Assembly: GCA_905221605.1 (NCBI GenBank)
Contig: CAJNDS010002198.1
Location: forward strand, 149,001-213,000
DNA length: 64,000 bases
DNA from: Symbiodinium natans
Lineage: Eukaryota > Sar > Dinophyceae > Suessiales > Symbiodiniaceae
Reading direction: 5' to 3'
Shown: one piece after another, positions 31,490 to 42,075 of the stretch
Position numbering within the stretch: position 1 is the first letter of the stretch
Layout: every line of letters begins with the position of its first letter
Translations under genes and position numbers: made by a program
The notes under the pieces: model-generated
Databases searched by the model: none
Seen by the model: the letters and a program-made list of their open reading frames with translations, nothing else
Told to the model about the DNA's origin: nothing

Positions 31490-33540
31490 TCTTTGGGGTC
31501 TTAGGGTGTAGGAGCTATAGGGCTTGGAGAAGTAGGGCTAAGTGCTTAGGATGTGCGGTTTAGGGCGGAGAGCTTAGAGTTTAGAGGTTTAGACACTAAA
31601 CCTCTTCTTGAAGCTATTGGGGTCTTGGGTTTGGGGGTTTGGAGGGTGTCTACCGAATGCCAACCCAGACACAAACAACACAACTCCAGGGTCACGTCTT
31701 CGAGGTGGGAGAGGCGGAGGGCCAGGGGTTTGAGGGGTTTTCCGTTTTTGAGCGCTCAGCCGGTATGTAGGGGGTGTAGGCTTTCGGGGTAGGGGGCAGA
31801 GATTCGGGAGCTCGCAAGGAGAGCTTAGGGTTCAGGGTTCAGGGTTTAGGGTTTAGGGTTCAGGGTTTAGGGTTTAGGGTTTAGGGTTTAGGGCTTAGGG
31901 TTTAGGCTTTAGGGTTTAGGGTTTAGGGTCTAGGGTTTAGGGTTGAAGGGCTTGCGTGGCCTGGGTGTGGTGTGGCAGTACGAAGGTGTCGTCAGAGGCG
32001 ACTCCGAAGAATCCCGGGCCTGAGCCACTGCTCAGGGTTTTGCATAGGGTTCAGGGTTTGGAGTTCAGGGTTTAGGGCTTAGGGTTTATGGGTTTAGGGT
32101 TTAGGGTTCAGGGTTTGGGGGTTTAGGGTTTGGGGGCTAGGGGTTCAGGGTTTGGGGTTTAGGGTTTTGGGGTTTGGGGTTGCGGGTTTGTTAGGCCTCT
32201 CAACCATCCCCCCCCCTTCGAACAAAATACAACTGGAGCTACTTGCGGACGGGCGGCATAAGGGGCTCTGGAGGTTCTAGGGTGGCAGACGTCTTTACGT
32301 ATGTACGGGTAGAAGAGTGGCTTCCCGGCTGAGAGTTGCGGGCTTAGGGTCTAGAGTTTAGGGTTTAGGGTTAGGGTGTAGGGTTTAAAGTTCAGGGTTT
32401 AAAGTGAAACAAACCCGGTAGATTTCGGGACGCCAGAGTGTCCTTGAGCCCTGCTCACATCCTCAGCAGAGCTTCTCATCGACTCAAAGTGCTCGGTAAC
32501 AGGTCTTCTTGAAGGTGCATGGCTAAGGAAGTGGTTTGGGGTCGAGGGTTTGGGGTTTACGGTTTGGGGTTTTGGGTTTATGGGGTTTAGTGTTTCAGCA
32601 GCATGCGCTTAGGTGGGGGTTGGGGGCTTCTATTCTTGTATGGGGTGTGCAGGCAAAGGTCAAAGAGGGTGTGGGCTAAGGCCCCAAGATGCCTCGGCTA
32701 ACTCTGCTTGGCTTGATCCTAGGCTCGTCGCAAGCTGGACCCCTCTTGTCCATAAGAATTAAGAAGCGAGGCCAAGCCCTCTGCTACAAAAACGATAGGG
32801 TTTGGGGCTCAGGGGGCAGGGTCTGGGGTTTGCGTCCTGAACCTGAGCACGTGGCATGCTGCTTTGGGCGCCCGGGAGATCGGAGACAACTGGTGCCCAC
32901 AAGACGGGTCGGGATTTGAGGCTTGGGGGGGCTTGGGGCTTGGGGCTTGGCGCTTGGGGCTTGGGGCTTGGGGCTTGGGGCGCAGGGTTTAGGGTTTGTT
33001 TGGAGGGATTTTGCCTAAAACCGAAACCCTAAGACTCAGAACCCCAAGCAGTCCCTCAACCTGCAATCAGCAGATGATTGAGAATTTTAAGGTTCAGGGT
33101 TTGGGGTTTAGAGCTAGCGGGCCTTTGTCCCCCCCCCCCCCCATGTTTAGTGGTTAAGGCGCTGGGTCTGTTGGGTTGGCTTTGGGCTTCCGAAATAGGG
33201 CTTACAAACAGAGAGCTATAGCTGGCAACATCCACCCTCTCAGCCCACAGGCCTTAAAAGCAACAAATGCCTCTGCATGCGGCACGCTTATCCCCTCAGA
33301 ATCCCTAAGCCCTAAACCCTCAACCCTACCCAAAAAGACCAAGTGCTGAACCCTAAACCCTCAACCCTCAGCCTAAATCTCTCAACCCTGAACCCTCAAT
33401 CCTACAACCCCAATGAATGAAAAAAATTAAACCCTCAACCCTAAACCCTCAACCCCAAACCCCAAACCCTAAAACCCTAAACCCCCAACCCTCAACCGAA
33501 AAAACCCTCTTCTACCCCGCTTATGCCCCCCACTAACAAC
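31490..33540. other. degenerate G-rich repeats, no supported gene
   Basis: Words such as TTTGGGG, TTCAGGG and (TTGGGGC)n at 32930-32985 dominate. A plus-strand frame at 32689-32919 starts MPRLTLLGLILGSSQAGPLL and looks like a signal peptide, but it continues into G-rich repeat and lacks support. Confidence 0.35.
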
Positions 33541-33592
33541 CCCGGTTATACCCTAAACCTTCGGGCGATTTCGGCCAAACTGTCCCCCAATG

Positions 33593-33856
33593 TTCGGGCG
33601 ATTCCGGCCAATCTGACCCCAATGCTCGGGCGCTTTCGGCCAGGCCGAAAAGTCACGAACATTGGGGCCCCCAATGTTCGGGGGTCAGATTGGCCGGAAT
33701 CGCCCGAACATTGGGGTCAGATTGGCCGAAATCGCCCGAACATTGGGGTCAGATTGGCCGAAATCACCTGAACATTGGGGGCACCAATGTTCGTGACTTT
33801 TCGGCCTGGCCGAAATCGCCCGAACATTGGGGTCAGATTGGCCGGAATCGCCCGAA
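33593..33856. mobile_element. fold-back element with 77-bp arms
   Basis: The left arm (33593-33669) and right arm (33780-33856) are inverted copies with only a few mismatches; both contain CGGCCAGGCCGAAAAGTCAC or its complement. The interior is built from a ~33-bp unit (GAACATTGGGGTCAGATTGG then CCGAAATCGCCC). CCCTAAA lies at its left edge and TTTAGGG at its right. Confidence 0.85.
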
Positions 33857-34009
33857 TTTAGGGCTTCAGGGTTTAGGGCTTCAGGGTTTAGGGTGGGTAG
33901 GATGAAAACCTTTAATGTTCTTAATGTTATGGGATGGTGGGTTCTTTTCTAAGCCTGGAATGAATGCTAGAACAGTGACCCTCTAGACCCTAAACCCTAA
34001 ACCCTAAAC

Positions 34010-34089
34010 CCTCAGACCCAGCCTCCAAAATGTCGAACCCTGCTCGGGTAGACACTTCGCTGCGGACCATGTCGAAGGCCTGGGTCTGG
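34010..34089 (-). CDS. exon of an unidentified protein
   Basis: The minus-strand acceptor AGCCAACAG (AG at 34091-34090) and donor TGAGG|GTTTAG enclose 80 nt reading QTQAFDMVRSEVSTRAGFDI then LEAGSE. CCCTAAA left, TTTAGGG right. The plus strand is also open (MSNPARVDTS...), so the strand is inferred from the splice signals. Confidence 0.38.
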
Positions 34090-35133
34090 CTGTTGGCTTA
34101 GGGTTGTTAGGGTTTAGGGTTTAGGGTTTAGGGTTTAGGGTTTAGGGTTGAGGGTTTAGCGTTTAGGGTTTAGGGTTTAGGGGCTTAGGGTTGAATGAGG
34201 GTTCAGAGTTTCGGGTTTATGGCTGAGGGTGCCGTGCAGGGTTCTCAAGGTTGTGTGGTCCCATTTTGGGGGGAGCCCCTGTCATTACAGGGTGCCCTTC
34301 AAAGTCAAAAAGGGGCCATCTGTCCGAGAACTGAAGGGTTTTGAGAGTTTAGCGACTTAGGGCTTAGAGGTTATAAAGACCAGTGGCCTCTTTATCTGTT
34401 ACCCTAGTACCTAGAGCCCCTAGATACCCCAATAAGAACCCCGAAGATATACCCCTAGAAAACAGAAACCCTACTCAAAGAGACCACCAACCCATATAAC
34501 GGATATAGGGTTTAGAGTTTATCGCGCAATGACGTAGCTCCAGGCGTTGCAACGGCAACATGAGGCCAAGACCCAGCCAGTGAGGAAGGTCGGCAGGGGG
34601 AACCTGGACAGTGCCCCCATAAAACCAAACCCCTCAGTCCCTAACAGGGTTTAGGGTTTAGGGTTTACGGTCCCTATTAAATAGGGTTCAGGGTCCCCAA
34701 ACCCAAAACCCGAAGTCCCAAAGAGCTCTCAGGCCCTAAATTCCGAATAGGGTTGACGGCTTAGGGTCCCCAAACCCTAAACCCCGAAGTCCCCAAGGTC
34801 CTAATCTCTAAACCCTAAACCCTAAATCCCTAAACCAGGCTTGCAGTTTAGGATTCTGGGTTTGGAGCCTTCCTCTTCGGGCCACTCAAGCAAGCCGCGC
34901 TCAACTCTGGAAGCCTACGCCCGAGTCCAGACCACAACTGAAGCCCAGCCGGGTTCAGGGGTTTGGGGTTTGGGGTTTAGGGTTTAGGGTTTAGGGCATA
35001 AGGGTTTAGGGTTTAGGGTTTAGGGTTTAGGGCACCCACACCCCACAGGGATAGACGCGAGAAACCCTTACAGGGTAAGCCGGCTCTAAGCCAAAGGAAG
35101 CTGCAAAAGATGAGCCTGTGCTGAAGCCTACTA

Positions 35134-35233
35134 TAGGGGCCTTAATAATTAGAATAGGGTTTCGGGGGGGCTGATTATAGTATAGCTATAAAGGTACCAT
35201 AAGGGAACACTAGTAGTAATCACTTCGACCCCT
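35134..35233. mobile_element. MITE-like element (AGGGGCC family), intact centre
   Basis: Left AGGGGCCTTAATAATTAGAA, right ...TCACTTCGACCCCT, imperfect inverted ends, centre CTATAAAGGTACCA. It is the reference copy for the split element at 14868-15000. Relatives lie at 40311-40430 and 60066-60160. Confidence 0.7.
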
Positions 35234-35315
35234 CCATTATGTGGTTAAGGGTTTTGGGTTTAGGGCTTGAGGTGAATTGCAATCTAACCCTAAACCCTAA
35301 ACCCTAAACCCTAAG

Positions 35316-35377
35316 CCCTTGAGAAGCCACATCGGCCTGCCCTTCCCCACCAGCTCCTCCGCAACGCTCTTCAAATC
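35316..35377 (-). CDS. exon of an unidentified protein
   Basis: The minus-strand acceptor TCCTGCTTGGCAG (AG at 35379-35378) starts a frame reading DLKSVAEELVGKGRPMWLLK, running to a TTAGG|GTTTAG donor. Composition is helical and protein-like. CCCTAAA left, TTTAGGG right. Confidence 0.42.
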
Positions 35378-35683
35378 CTGCCAAGCAGGAATCGCATGTG
35401 GGTTTAGGGTTTAGGGTTTAGGGTTTAGGGTTTAGAGTTTGGGGTTTAGGAATTAGGGTTTCGTGTTTAGGAATAATCAATACCTTGAGGACCAAACGAA
35501 CCCCTAAATTGGGATCACACTGCCAAACTGTTGTTATCCCTATCTAACGTATTTGTGAACCATAAACTCATTGGGGTTCGCTTAGTCTCCAAGCATAGAA
35601 GTTGGCGCCTACCCTCCCCCCCCAAACCCTAAAGCCTAAACCCTAGACCCTAAACCCTTAGGGCTTTGGGTGTACGTAGGGTG

Positions 35684-35745
35684 TAGCAGGCCGCTAGGAA
35701 TCCAGAAGTCTGAACCACCAGCAACAACACCTGCAAGCTACACGG
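35684..35745 (-). CDS. LRR-like fragment
   Basis: The minus frame reads CSLQVLLLVVQTSGFLAACY. SLQVLLL is nearly the same string as NLQVLLL in the exon at 14196-14274. Borders are not fixed. Confidence 0.3.
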
Positions 35746-35854
35746 GGCCGACTCGGGGGGGGGGGGGGTTAGGGTTTAGGGTTTCAGGGGCTTAGGGTTC
35801 AGGGGTTTAGGGGTTTAGGGTCTAGGGTTGTTTAGGGTTTAGGGTTTAGAACCC

Positions 35855-35943
35855 TGTAAGCAGTGAAAAGCAAGAATGCCAAGCGGGAATCCTTGAAGGC
35901 CGAGTCTAGTACGCAGGCGGCGATGTCGCTGTCCTTGGGGTCA
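35855..35943 (-). CDS. exon of an unidentified protein
   Basis: The minus-strand acceptor GACCCCAAG and donor ACAGG|GTTCTA enclose a frame reading DSDIAACVLDSAFKDSRLAF then LLFTAY. Mixed hydrophobic and charged residues look genuine. A long GGGGTTCA array lies on its right (upstream in sense). Confidence 0.4.
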
Positions 35944-36445
35944 GGGTTCAGGGGTTCAGGGGTTCAGGGTTTAGGGTTGAGGGGTTCAGGGGTTTAGGGG
36001 TTCAGGGTTTAGGGTCTAGGGGTTCAGGGGTTTCGGGTCTAGGGGTTCAGGGGTTCAGGGTCTAAGGGTTCAGGGGTTCAGGGGTTCAGGGGTTCAGGGG
36101 TTCAGGGGTTCAGGGGTTCAGGGGTTCAGGGGTTCAGGGGTTCAGGGGTTCAGGGGTTCAGGGGTTCAGGGTTGGGGTTCAGGGTTCAGGGGTTCAGGTT
36201 CAGGGGTTCAGGGTTTAGGGGTTCAGGGGTTTAGGGGTTCAGGGTTTAGGGTCTAGGGGTTCAGGGGTTTCGGGTCTAGGGGTTCAGGGGTTCAGGGGTT
36301 CAGGGATTCAGGGTTTAGGGTTTAGGGGTTTAGGGGTTCAGGGGTTCGGGGGTTCAGGGTCTAGGGGTTAAGGGGTTCAGGGGTTAAGGGGTTCAGGGGT
36401 TTAGGGGTTTAGGGGTTCACAGGGTTCAGGGGTTCAGGGGATTAC
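35938..36445 (+). repeat. (GGGGTTCA)n array
   Basis: About 500 bp dominated by the octamer GGGGTTCA, perfect at 36065-36170, mixed with GGGTTTA and GGTCTA forms. Confidence 0.95.
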
Positions 36446-37124
36446 AGGCTTCAACCCTAAAGCCAAAGTCACAAAATTGACAACAACAAAAACACAAGGG
36501 CTCAGGACCGTACTACCAGGCCAGGGTACGTACCCTAAACCCTAAACCATGAACCCTAAACCCTGAACCCCAAACCTTAAACGCCATGAATGGCACCCTC
36601 TTCGAACCCAGGATCCCTGCATCAAGTCTTACAAAGCCCTGAAAGGGTCTGGGGGACTAGGAGGGCTTAGGGGGCTTCAGGGGTGTAGGGTTGCGGGATT
36701 TAGGCTCAGGGATTTAGGGTTCCGGAACCTAAGGGTTGAAGTTTATGTGTTTAAGGTTTCGGGATTCAGAGTTTAGGGTTTAGGGTTTAGGGTTTAGGTT
36801 TAGGGTTTAGGGTTTAGGGTTTAGGGCTTAGGGTTTAGGGTTTAGGGTTTAGGGTTTAGGGTTTAGGGCTTTAAAGTTTAGGGACTTGGGCGGCTCTACG
36901 GTCCTGGGGTGGTGGTGGTGGCTTCCGGCCCTGAGCTGAACCGTGAAGACCTGAACCGAAACCCCAAACCCGAAACCTGCAGACCCTAAACCTGAAGACC
37001 CTAAACCCTAAACCCTAAACCCTAAACCCTAAACCCCAAACCCTAAACCTTAAACCCTAAACCCTAAACCCTAAACCAAACCCTAAACCCCAAACCCCAA
37101 ACCCTAAACCCTAAACCCCCTTAC

Positions 37125-37198
37125 GCCGGTCCCCCCGCCGCCTGCGCGGCGCGCAAGATGGAGGTCGAGGCGCCCATAGATCTCGCCGGGCAAAACGA
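37125..37198 (-). CDS. exon of an unidentified protein
   Basis: The minus-strand acceptor TGCCCCAAG (AG at 37200-37199) and donor ACCGGC|GTAAGG (GT at 37124-37123) enclose 74 nt reading VLPGEIYGRLDLHLARRAGG then GGTG. The donor is near-consensus. The plus frame (MEVEAPIDLAGQNDLGHLR) is also open. CCCTAAA left, TTTAGGG right. Confidence 0.4.
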
Positions 37199-37771
37199 CT
37201 TGGGGCATTTGAGGGTTTTAGTGTTTCAGGGTTTAGGGTTTCGGGTTTAGGGTTTGGGTTTGGGGGTTTTTCGGGGTTTTGGGTTAAGGTGCAGGGTTAA
37301 AGGTCTGGGCACCTTGTTGACTTGAAGCTGCTCTGACACCTACACACTAAACCCTGGCCCTAACCCCTCAAGCCCTTAAACCCTGAACCCGTTGGCCAGC
37401 TGGGAGTCCGCTGCGCGTCCCCTGGTCCGCTTGCGTTTCTCTGCAGGACACGATGGAGACTGGGGTTTAGGGTTTGGGGTTTAGGGTTTAGGGTTTAGGG
37501 TAGAGGGTTTAGGGCCGTTTAGGGTTCGGGGTTTGGGGTTGAGGGTTTAGCTCGAGACCCCATCCCCCCCCCTCCCCCCCCCCCCACCCCTATAGCAAAG
37601 AAACGGCACGAGGGCCTGAACCTTAAACCCTAATAGTTAATGTTCCTCATCTCATATTGTAGTATTGTGGAGAATGTTTAAGGCTGCTGCTCCTGGAATC
37701 CTCGTCCCAAACCCTCAATCCCAAACCCCAAATTCAAGCATTCAGCCCGTTAAGCCCGAAGCCGCTGCTCC

Positions 37772-37948
37772 TGTAAATCCTAAGCCCTAAACCCTAAACC
37801 CTAAAACCTAAACCCTAAACCCTAAACCCTAAACCCTAAACCCTAAATCCTAAACCCTAAACCCTAAACCCTAAACCCTAAACCCTAAACCCTAAACCCT
37901 AAACCCTAAACCCTAAACCCTAAACCCTAAACCCTAAACCCTAAACCC
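37772..37948 (-). repeat. CCCTAAA array
   Basis: About 25 heptamers, nearly perfect. Confidence 0.95.
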
Positions 37949-38596
37949 AACCCTGCCACCTGCCCCAAAGTCCGATTGACGTCACATTCTGCCTCGGCCC
38001 GACAGGGCTTAGGGGGAGCTGGAGTTCAAAGGCGCCTTGTGTTTTTTTGGGTGTTTCGGGTTTAGGGTTTAGGGTTTAGGGTTTAGGGTTTAGGGTTTAG
38101 GGTTTGGGGTTTGGGGTTTGGGGTTTAGGGTTTAGGGTTTCGGGGGATTGAAGCGCCATGTGGAGCACACTTGGCGGTTCCTGAACACCACCCCAAACTA
38201 GCTCTGAATGGAGCCATGTGTCGTTTTCCTGACTTGAAATTACGCATGGACCTCCTACTATCGGAGGTAGTGTTGGGGTTTAGCTGCTTGTTTCGGGGGC
38301 GGAACCCAATTGTACAGCTCAACTTGGACATGGACCTGAACCTGTTTTAGGGTTTAGAGCTTAGGGTTTAGGGGAATTTGCACAGAGGTTCTTAGTCCTT
38401 GGTATGAACAGGGGATGCATCGGGGCCCTGAATTGCTCAACCCCTACTCCAAGTCTTCAAGTCAAAATCCCAACCCCCCCGGCTCCCGATCTAGAATGTT
38501 ACGATCCGGCGGATCTTGGAGTCCGGCTGCCTTGAACCCTAAACACCAAACCCTAAACCCCAAACCCTAAACCCTGAATTTGCCTAAACCCTAAAC

Positions 38597-38668
38597 CCTA
38601 GATTTCCTAAGGATTTGAGGGCGGCGCTGCTCTCGCAGGTATTCGAGGGCTATCCGGAGGTCTTGCTC
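38597..38668 (-). CDS. 24-codon exon, LRR- or coiled-coil-like
   Basis: The minus-strand acceptor CTGCGCCAG (AG at 38670-38669) and donor TCTAGG|GTTTAG (GT at 38596-38595) enclose exactly 72 nt, phase 0 to 0. They read EQDLRIALEYLREQRRPQIL then RKSR. 24 codons is one LRR unit, and DL.IALEYL would be its strand. A helical reading is equally possible. CCCTAAA left, TTTAGGG right. Confidence 0.42.
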
Positions 38669-38999
38669 CTGGCGCAGCGTCAATGGCAAGGTTTAGGGAC
38701 CAGGGTTTGGGGTTTGGGATTTAGGGTTTGGGGTTAAGGGTTGACAGAAGTACGAGTAGGGCTAAGATTGGGGGCGGGGGGGAGGGGGGGGGGGAACATC
38801 CCTGGGCCATCCTGGGCCATGGTCAGCTTCTGTTTTAGCTTTCGTGATGTCAAAAGCATGCACGACGCCTACATGGGGGTTTACGAACATGGGGGGGGGG
38901 GGGGGCCGGAAATTTGAAAATGGACCACAAGACCCCAATGAGGTAGGCAACTGTAGCAGTTCAACGCTTCTCTGGGATACCCCTCACCCCACATGAACC

Positions 39000-39480
39000 T
39001 CCAAGTAGAGGCCAGACAGGCCAGAGCCACTTAAAGAAATCCAACCACTAGACTCCTAAATCCTAAGCCCAAGCCAAGAGTTGCTTGCGGTTCCATCTGG
39101 GGTGCTGTGTGCTGTGGGGGTGTGAGTACCTCAGTACCTCTAGAACCCTTGACGCGATGCTCAAGATAGATTGACAAAGGGACGTTCGCATTGGCCAGAT
39201 CAGGAGATCCCAGAACCGGCCACCATGGAAACGAAAAGGTCTTCAGGTCTGGGAAACTACCAATAGCTTAAGAACCCCAAAAACTAAAAACACAATAATA
39301 AACATTCTTCCTTATAAGGGTAAGATAGTGATTATCATTATTGTGTTTTTTTTTTTTTTTGGGGGGGGGTTCTTAAGCAAATAGTAGGAAAGTTCAGCCC
39401 CCGGCCTTACTCTCCGCTTCAGCACGAAGGTCGCGGGAGGAGTCGGGGGCTAAATGATGCACAGCCCGTTGTGCGTGTTC
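39000..39480. other. no gene recognised
   Basis: Unique sequence with a T16G10 tract at about 39344-39369 and a near-inverted AATAATAA...TTATCATTATTG segment (39293-39343). No supported frame. Confidence 0.35.
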
Positions 39481-39485
39481 CTAAA

Positions 39486-39574
39486 CTCCCCTTAGAACCT
39501 TAATAAAAAGAATATTTTCAATATCCTCTTGAGTGTTTACATAAACAAAAATACAAAAACACTTCCCAAGGGGA
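39486..39574. mobile_element. MITE-like family (CCCCTT...AAGGGG), copy 2
   Basis: It begins CTCCCCTTAGAACCTTAATA and ends TTCCCAAGGGGAT. It aligns over its length with 17863-17951. Confidence 0.65.
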
Positions 39575-39598
39575 TATAGGTTCATGATGACCCCATCC

Positions 39599-39705
39599 CT
39601 TGGTAGCCCAGTAACCATTTTGTGATATGGCACCCGTTTTTGGGGGGGCTGGTTATTTTGCAAGGGAACCTTGTTGAAAAGGGTGAATCTGGGCTACCAA
39701 GATCC
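39599..39705. mobile_element. MITE-like element (CTTGGTAGCCCAG ends), intact
   Basis: Perfect 13-bp inverted ends CTTGGTAGCCCAG / CTGGGCTACCAAG. The left part continues TAACCATTTTGTGATATGGC and the centre has TTTTTGGGGGGG. Half copies occur at 48790-48836 and 57062-57095, and a full relative at 24072-24186. Confidence 0.8.
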
Positions 39706-40310
39706 GCATCTGCTTCAACTTTGGTTGACAAGTATACACCAGGAGCATAGCCTGCAGAGATAGAGGCCAGCGTTTATGGTTTGAAGTTTAGGGCTGACAC
39801 CAACCAGGCTCATTTAGTGTGCCTGCTGAGCCGACTACGCCTTGACCGAAGACCCTGAACAGTGTACCGGAAACCTGAAGCACTGGCGGTCCTCGTGGTA
39901 GCCCAAGGAGATGTACTCTCCATCCGACCTTCAACCCTAGACCCTAGCAAGACTACCCGACTCTCAGGGCTCAGGACCTGTGAGGGTGCTCTTGCTTCAG
40001 GGCTTTTAGGGTTTGGGGTTTAGGGTTTAGTTGGCTTTAGTAGCCAAGGGTTGGTAAGTCAAGAGGTGCTGCCTTTTCGCAGCGGGGGTACCCTCAATGA
40101 GTAGAGTTTTCGGGGAATCACTCAATGACTAGAGTTTAGGGTTTAGTGTTTGGGGTTGGAGTCTATGTACTGGGACGACATAGACTTACGCAGTGTCGCG
40201 CTGCCATATTTACATCGCCATGATGTGCGAGGACTCAGCACGCGCAGCGAGCAACGAAGCACCTGAAGTCCGGCGTAAAGTCCGGCACAAGCTTCCGAAA
40301 GGTAATATGC

Positions 40311-40430
40311 CGGCCTTGATAATTAGAATAGGGTTTTGGGGGTTACTGTCGTATATATACATATATAGGGGCCATAAGGGAATAGTCCTATTCATTATTG
40401 CGACCCCTATCTTTCGGTTTCGTAGCCCAA
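40311..40430. mobile_element. MITE-like element (AGGGGTCG family)
   Basis: GGCCTTGATAATTAGAATAG ... GGGGCCATAAGGGAATAG ... TTGCGACCCCTAT; same layout as 35134-35233 with a TATATA centre. An open plus-strand frame (40193-40310) ending in GAAAG|GTAATA runs into it from the left. Confidence 0.65.
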
Positions 40431-40731
40431 TAGCCCCTGGACTAAGTGTAGAGAAGGAACTCAAGATATTCAGCAGCTCAGACGTGCGATTCCGGTTGTC
40501 AACACGCTTTGAGAACACGGCCACTGGAATTAAGAGTTTAGGGTTTAGGGTTTAGGGTTTAGGGTTTAGGGTTTAGGGTTTAGGGTTTAGTGTTTAGAAA
40601 CCATAAACCCTAAACGGGACGAACAATGTTGCGGGCGCAGGCTTCGCGCCTGCCAGATCCAGAAAGGTCCAACGAGAAGACCTGAAACACAAAGTGCTGG
40701 GATTTACCCACAACCCACTACAGTGAACCCC

Positions 40732-40821
40732 AAAAAGTTGGAAACCTTTTGGAGGACAAATCGTGCTGGGATTCCCTATACTTTACTCTTAGGGATTGAG
40801 GCTATTAGTTTCCAACTTTTT
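40732..40821. mobile_element. inverted-repeat element (AAAAAGTTGGAAAC ends)
   Basis: AAAAAGTTGGAAAC at 40732 and GTTTCCAACTTTTT ending at 40821 are perfect 14-bp inverted ends. The flanks CTACAGTGAACCCC / GGCTTCTACTATAG extend the pairing imperfectly. Confidence 0.7.
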
Positions 40822-40975
40822 GGCTTCTACTATAGGCGTGCAGCCTTCACCTTGAGGGCGATAGGGCTTAGGCCTCTGGCTGCTTCAGGGCTTAGGGCTT
40901 CAGGCTGCTGCTGCCTGCTACGTAGGTCTGATCGCCCTCTGGGTAGACTATGCAATGCAGAGCTCTACTTTGCTA

Positions 40976-40976
40976 T

Positions 40977-41072
<96 letters not shown>

Positions 41073-41171
41073 TATCTCTCTCTCTGTAGGTATGGCACCC
41101 TTAAGGACCCCTCAGAAAGGACCCCTAACATATATATATATATATATGTATATACATATATATATATATAA
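40976..41171. repeat. TA and CATATA microsatellites
   Basis: (TA)n then (CATATA)n (40976-41068) with a short (TC)n, and a second (TA)n block at 41131-41171. The Tyr-Ile/Tyr-Thr frames across it are artefacts. Confidence 0.95.
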
Positions 41172-41203
41172 GTATAAGTTTTGCTATTGCACTTTTCGCC
41201 AAG

Positions 41204-41273
41204 AAACGGTGACGTCCAGCGGCAAAAGGACAGGAAGTGCATCAAAAGCCTTCGTGAGAGGGAAGCGGAGGCA
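41204..41273 (+). CDS. exon-like island, charged
   Basis: The plus strand has acceptor CTTTTCGCCAAG and donor GAGGCAG|GTAAAC, enclosing a frame reading NGDVQRQKDRKCIKSLRERE then AEA. The donor is good and composition is helical, but other frames are open. Confidence 0.25.
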
Positions 41274-42014
41274 GGTAAACGCGAACAACCCTGAACCCTA
41301 AACCCTAAACCCTAAACCCGAAACCCTAAACCCTAAACCCCAAGGAGCCGCAAAAAGAACAACCCCAAGACCGGAAGTCCCAGCTTTGGGTTCTATGGTT
41401 TAGGGTTTAGGGTTTAGGGTTTAGGGTTTAAGGTTTAGTGTTTAGGGTTTCGGGCTTTGTGTGTTTGGGCACCGAGTTAGAGGTGTAGGCCTTCTCAAGG
41501 TTTCTTGAGTGGACCTCCCCGGGACCTGAGCTGCAAGCTGGAGGTTTAGGGTTTGGGGTTTGGGTTTGGGCCTCAGGGTTTGGGGTTTGAGGTTTAGGGT
41601 TTAGGATTTAGGGCTCAGGGTTTGGGGTTTGGGGTTTGGGGTTCACAGTTTGCAAACCCTAAACGTCCTAAAACCCTAATTTAAGCCACATATACCAACT
41701 TAAAGCCCCAACAACCGCTTAACCCCACACACTTGAAATCCCTAAACCCCTAAACCTGGAGACTCCTACTGCCAACCTTAAACCCTAAACCCATGTCCAT
41801 ACTAACTTGAAGCCCCTGAACCCTACGAACTTTCATGTGACCCTAAACCCTAGACCCTAGACCCTAAAGCCTACACCCTAAACCCTAAACCCTAAACCCA
41901 AAACCCTAACCCTAAACCCCACGAGATCCTCAAGTTGCGGTTTATGGCAACAGAATTCAAGTTCCTTATCGGCTAACAGCAACCCCGCATTCATTCTGCA
42001 ACACGCCGGGGAGC

Positions 42015-42075
42015 CTCCAAACGCGAGGAGCAGTTCCCGTGAAGGTAGACCACACAGGGTCTTGCCTTCAACTTG
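42015..42075 (-). CDS. alpha/beta hydrolase exon d with HGN motif
   Basis: Starts after CCCTACATCCCAG (AG at 42077-42076) and reads KLKARPCVVYLHGNCSSRLE then A. PCV.YLHGN.SSR.EA is the strongest family signature in the window. The downstream border is unknown: the frame meets TGA at about 41990, while a GC donor after LE or a GT a little further on is possible. Confidence 0.68.

Noticed and set aside
40950-41301. Tyr-Ile/Tyr-Thr-rich frames
   Set aside because: Translation of TA and CATATA microsatellites.
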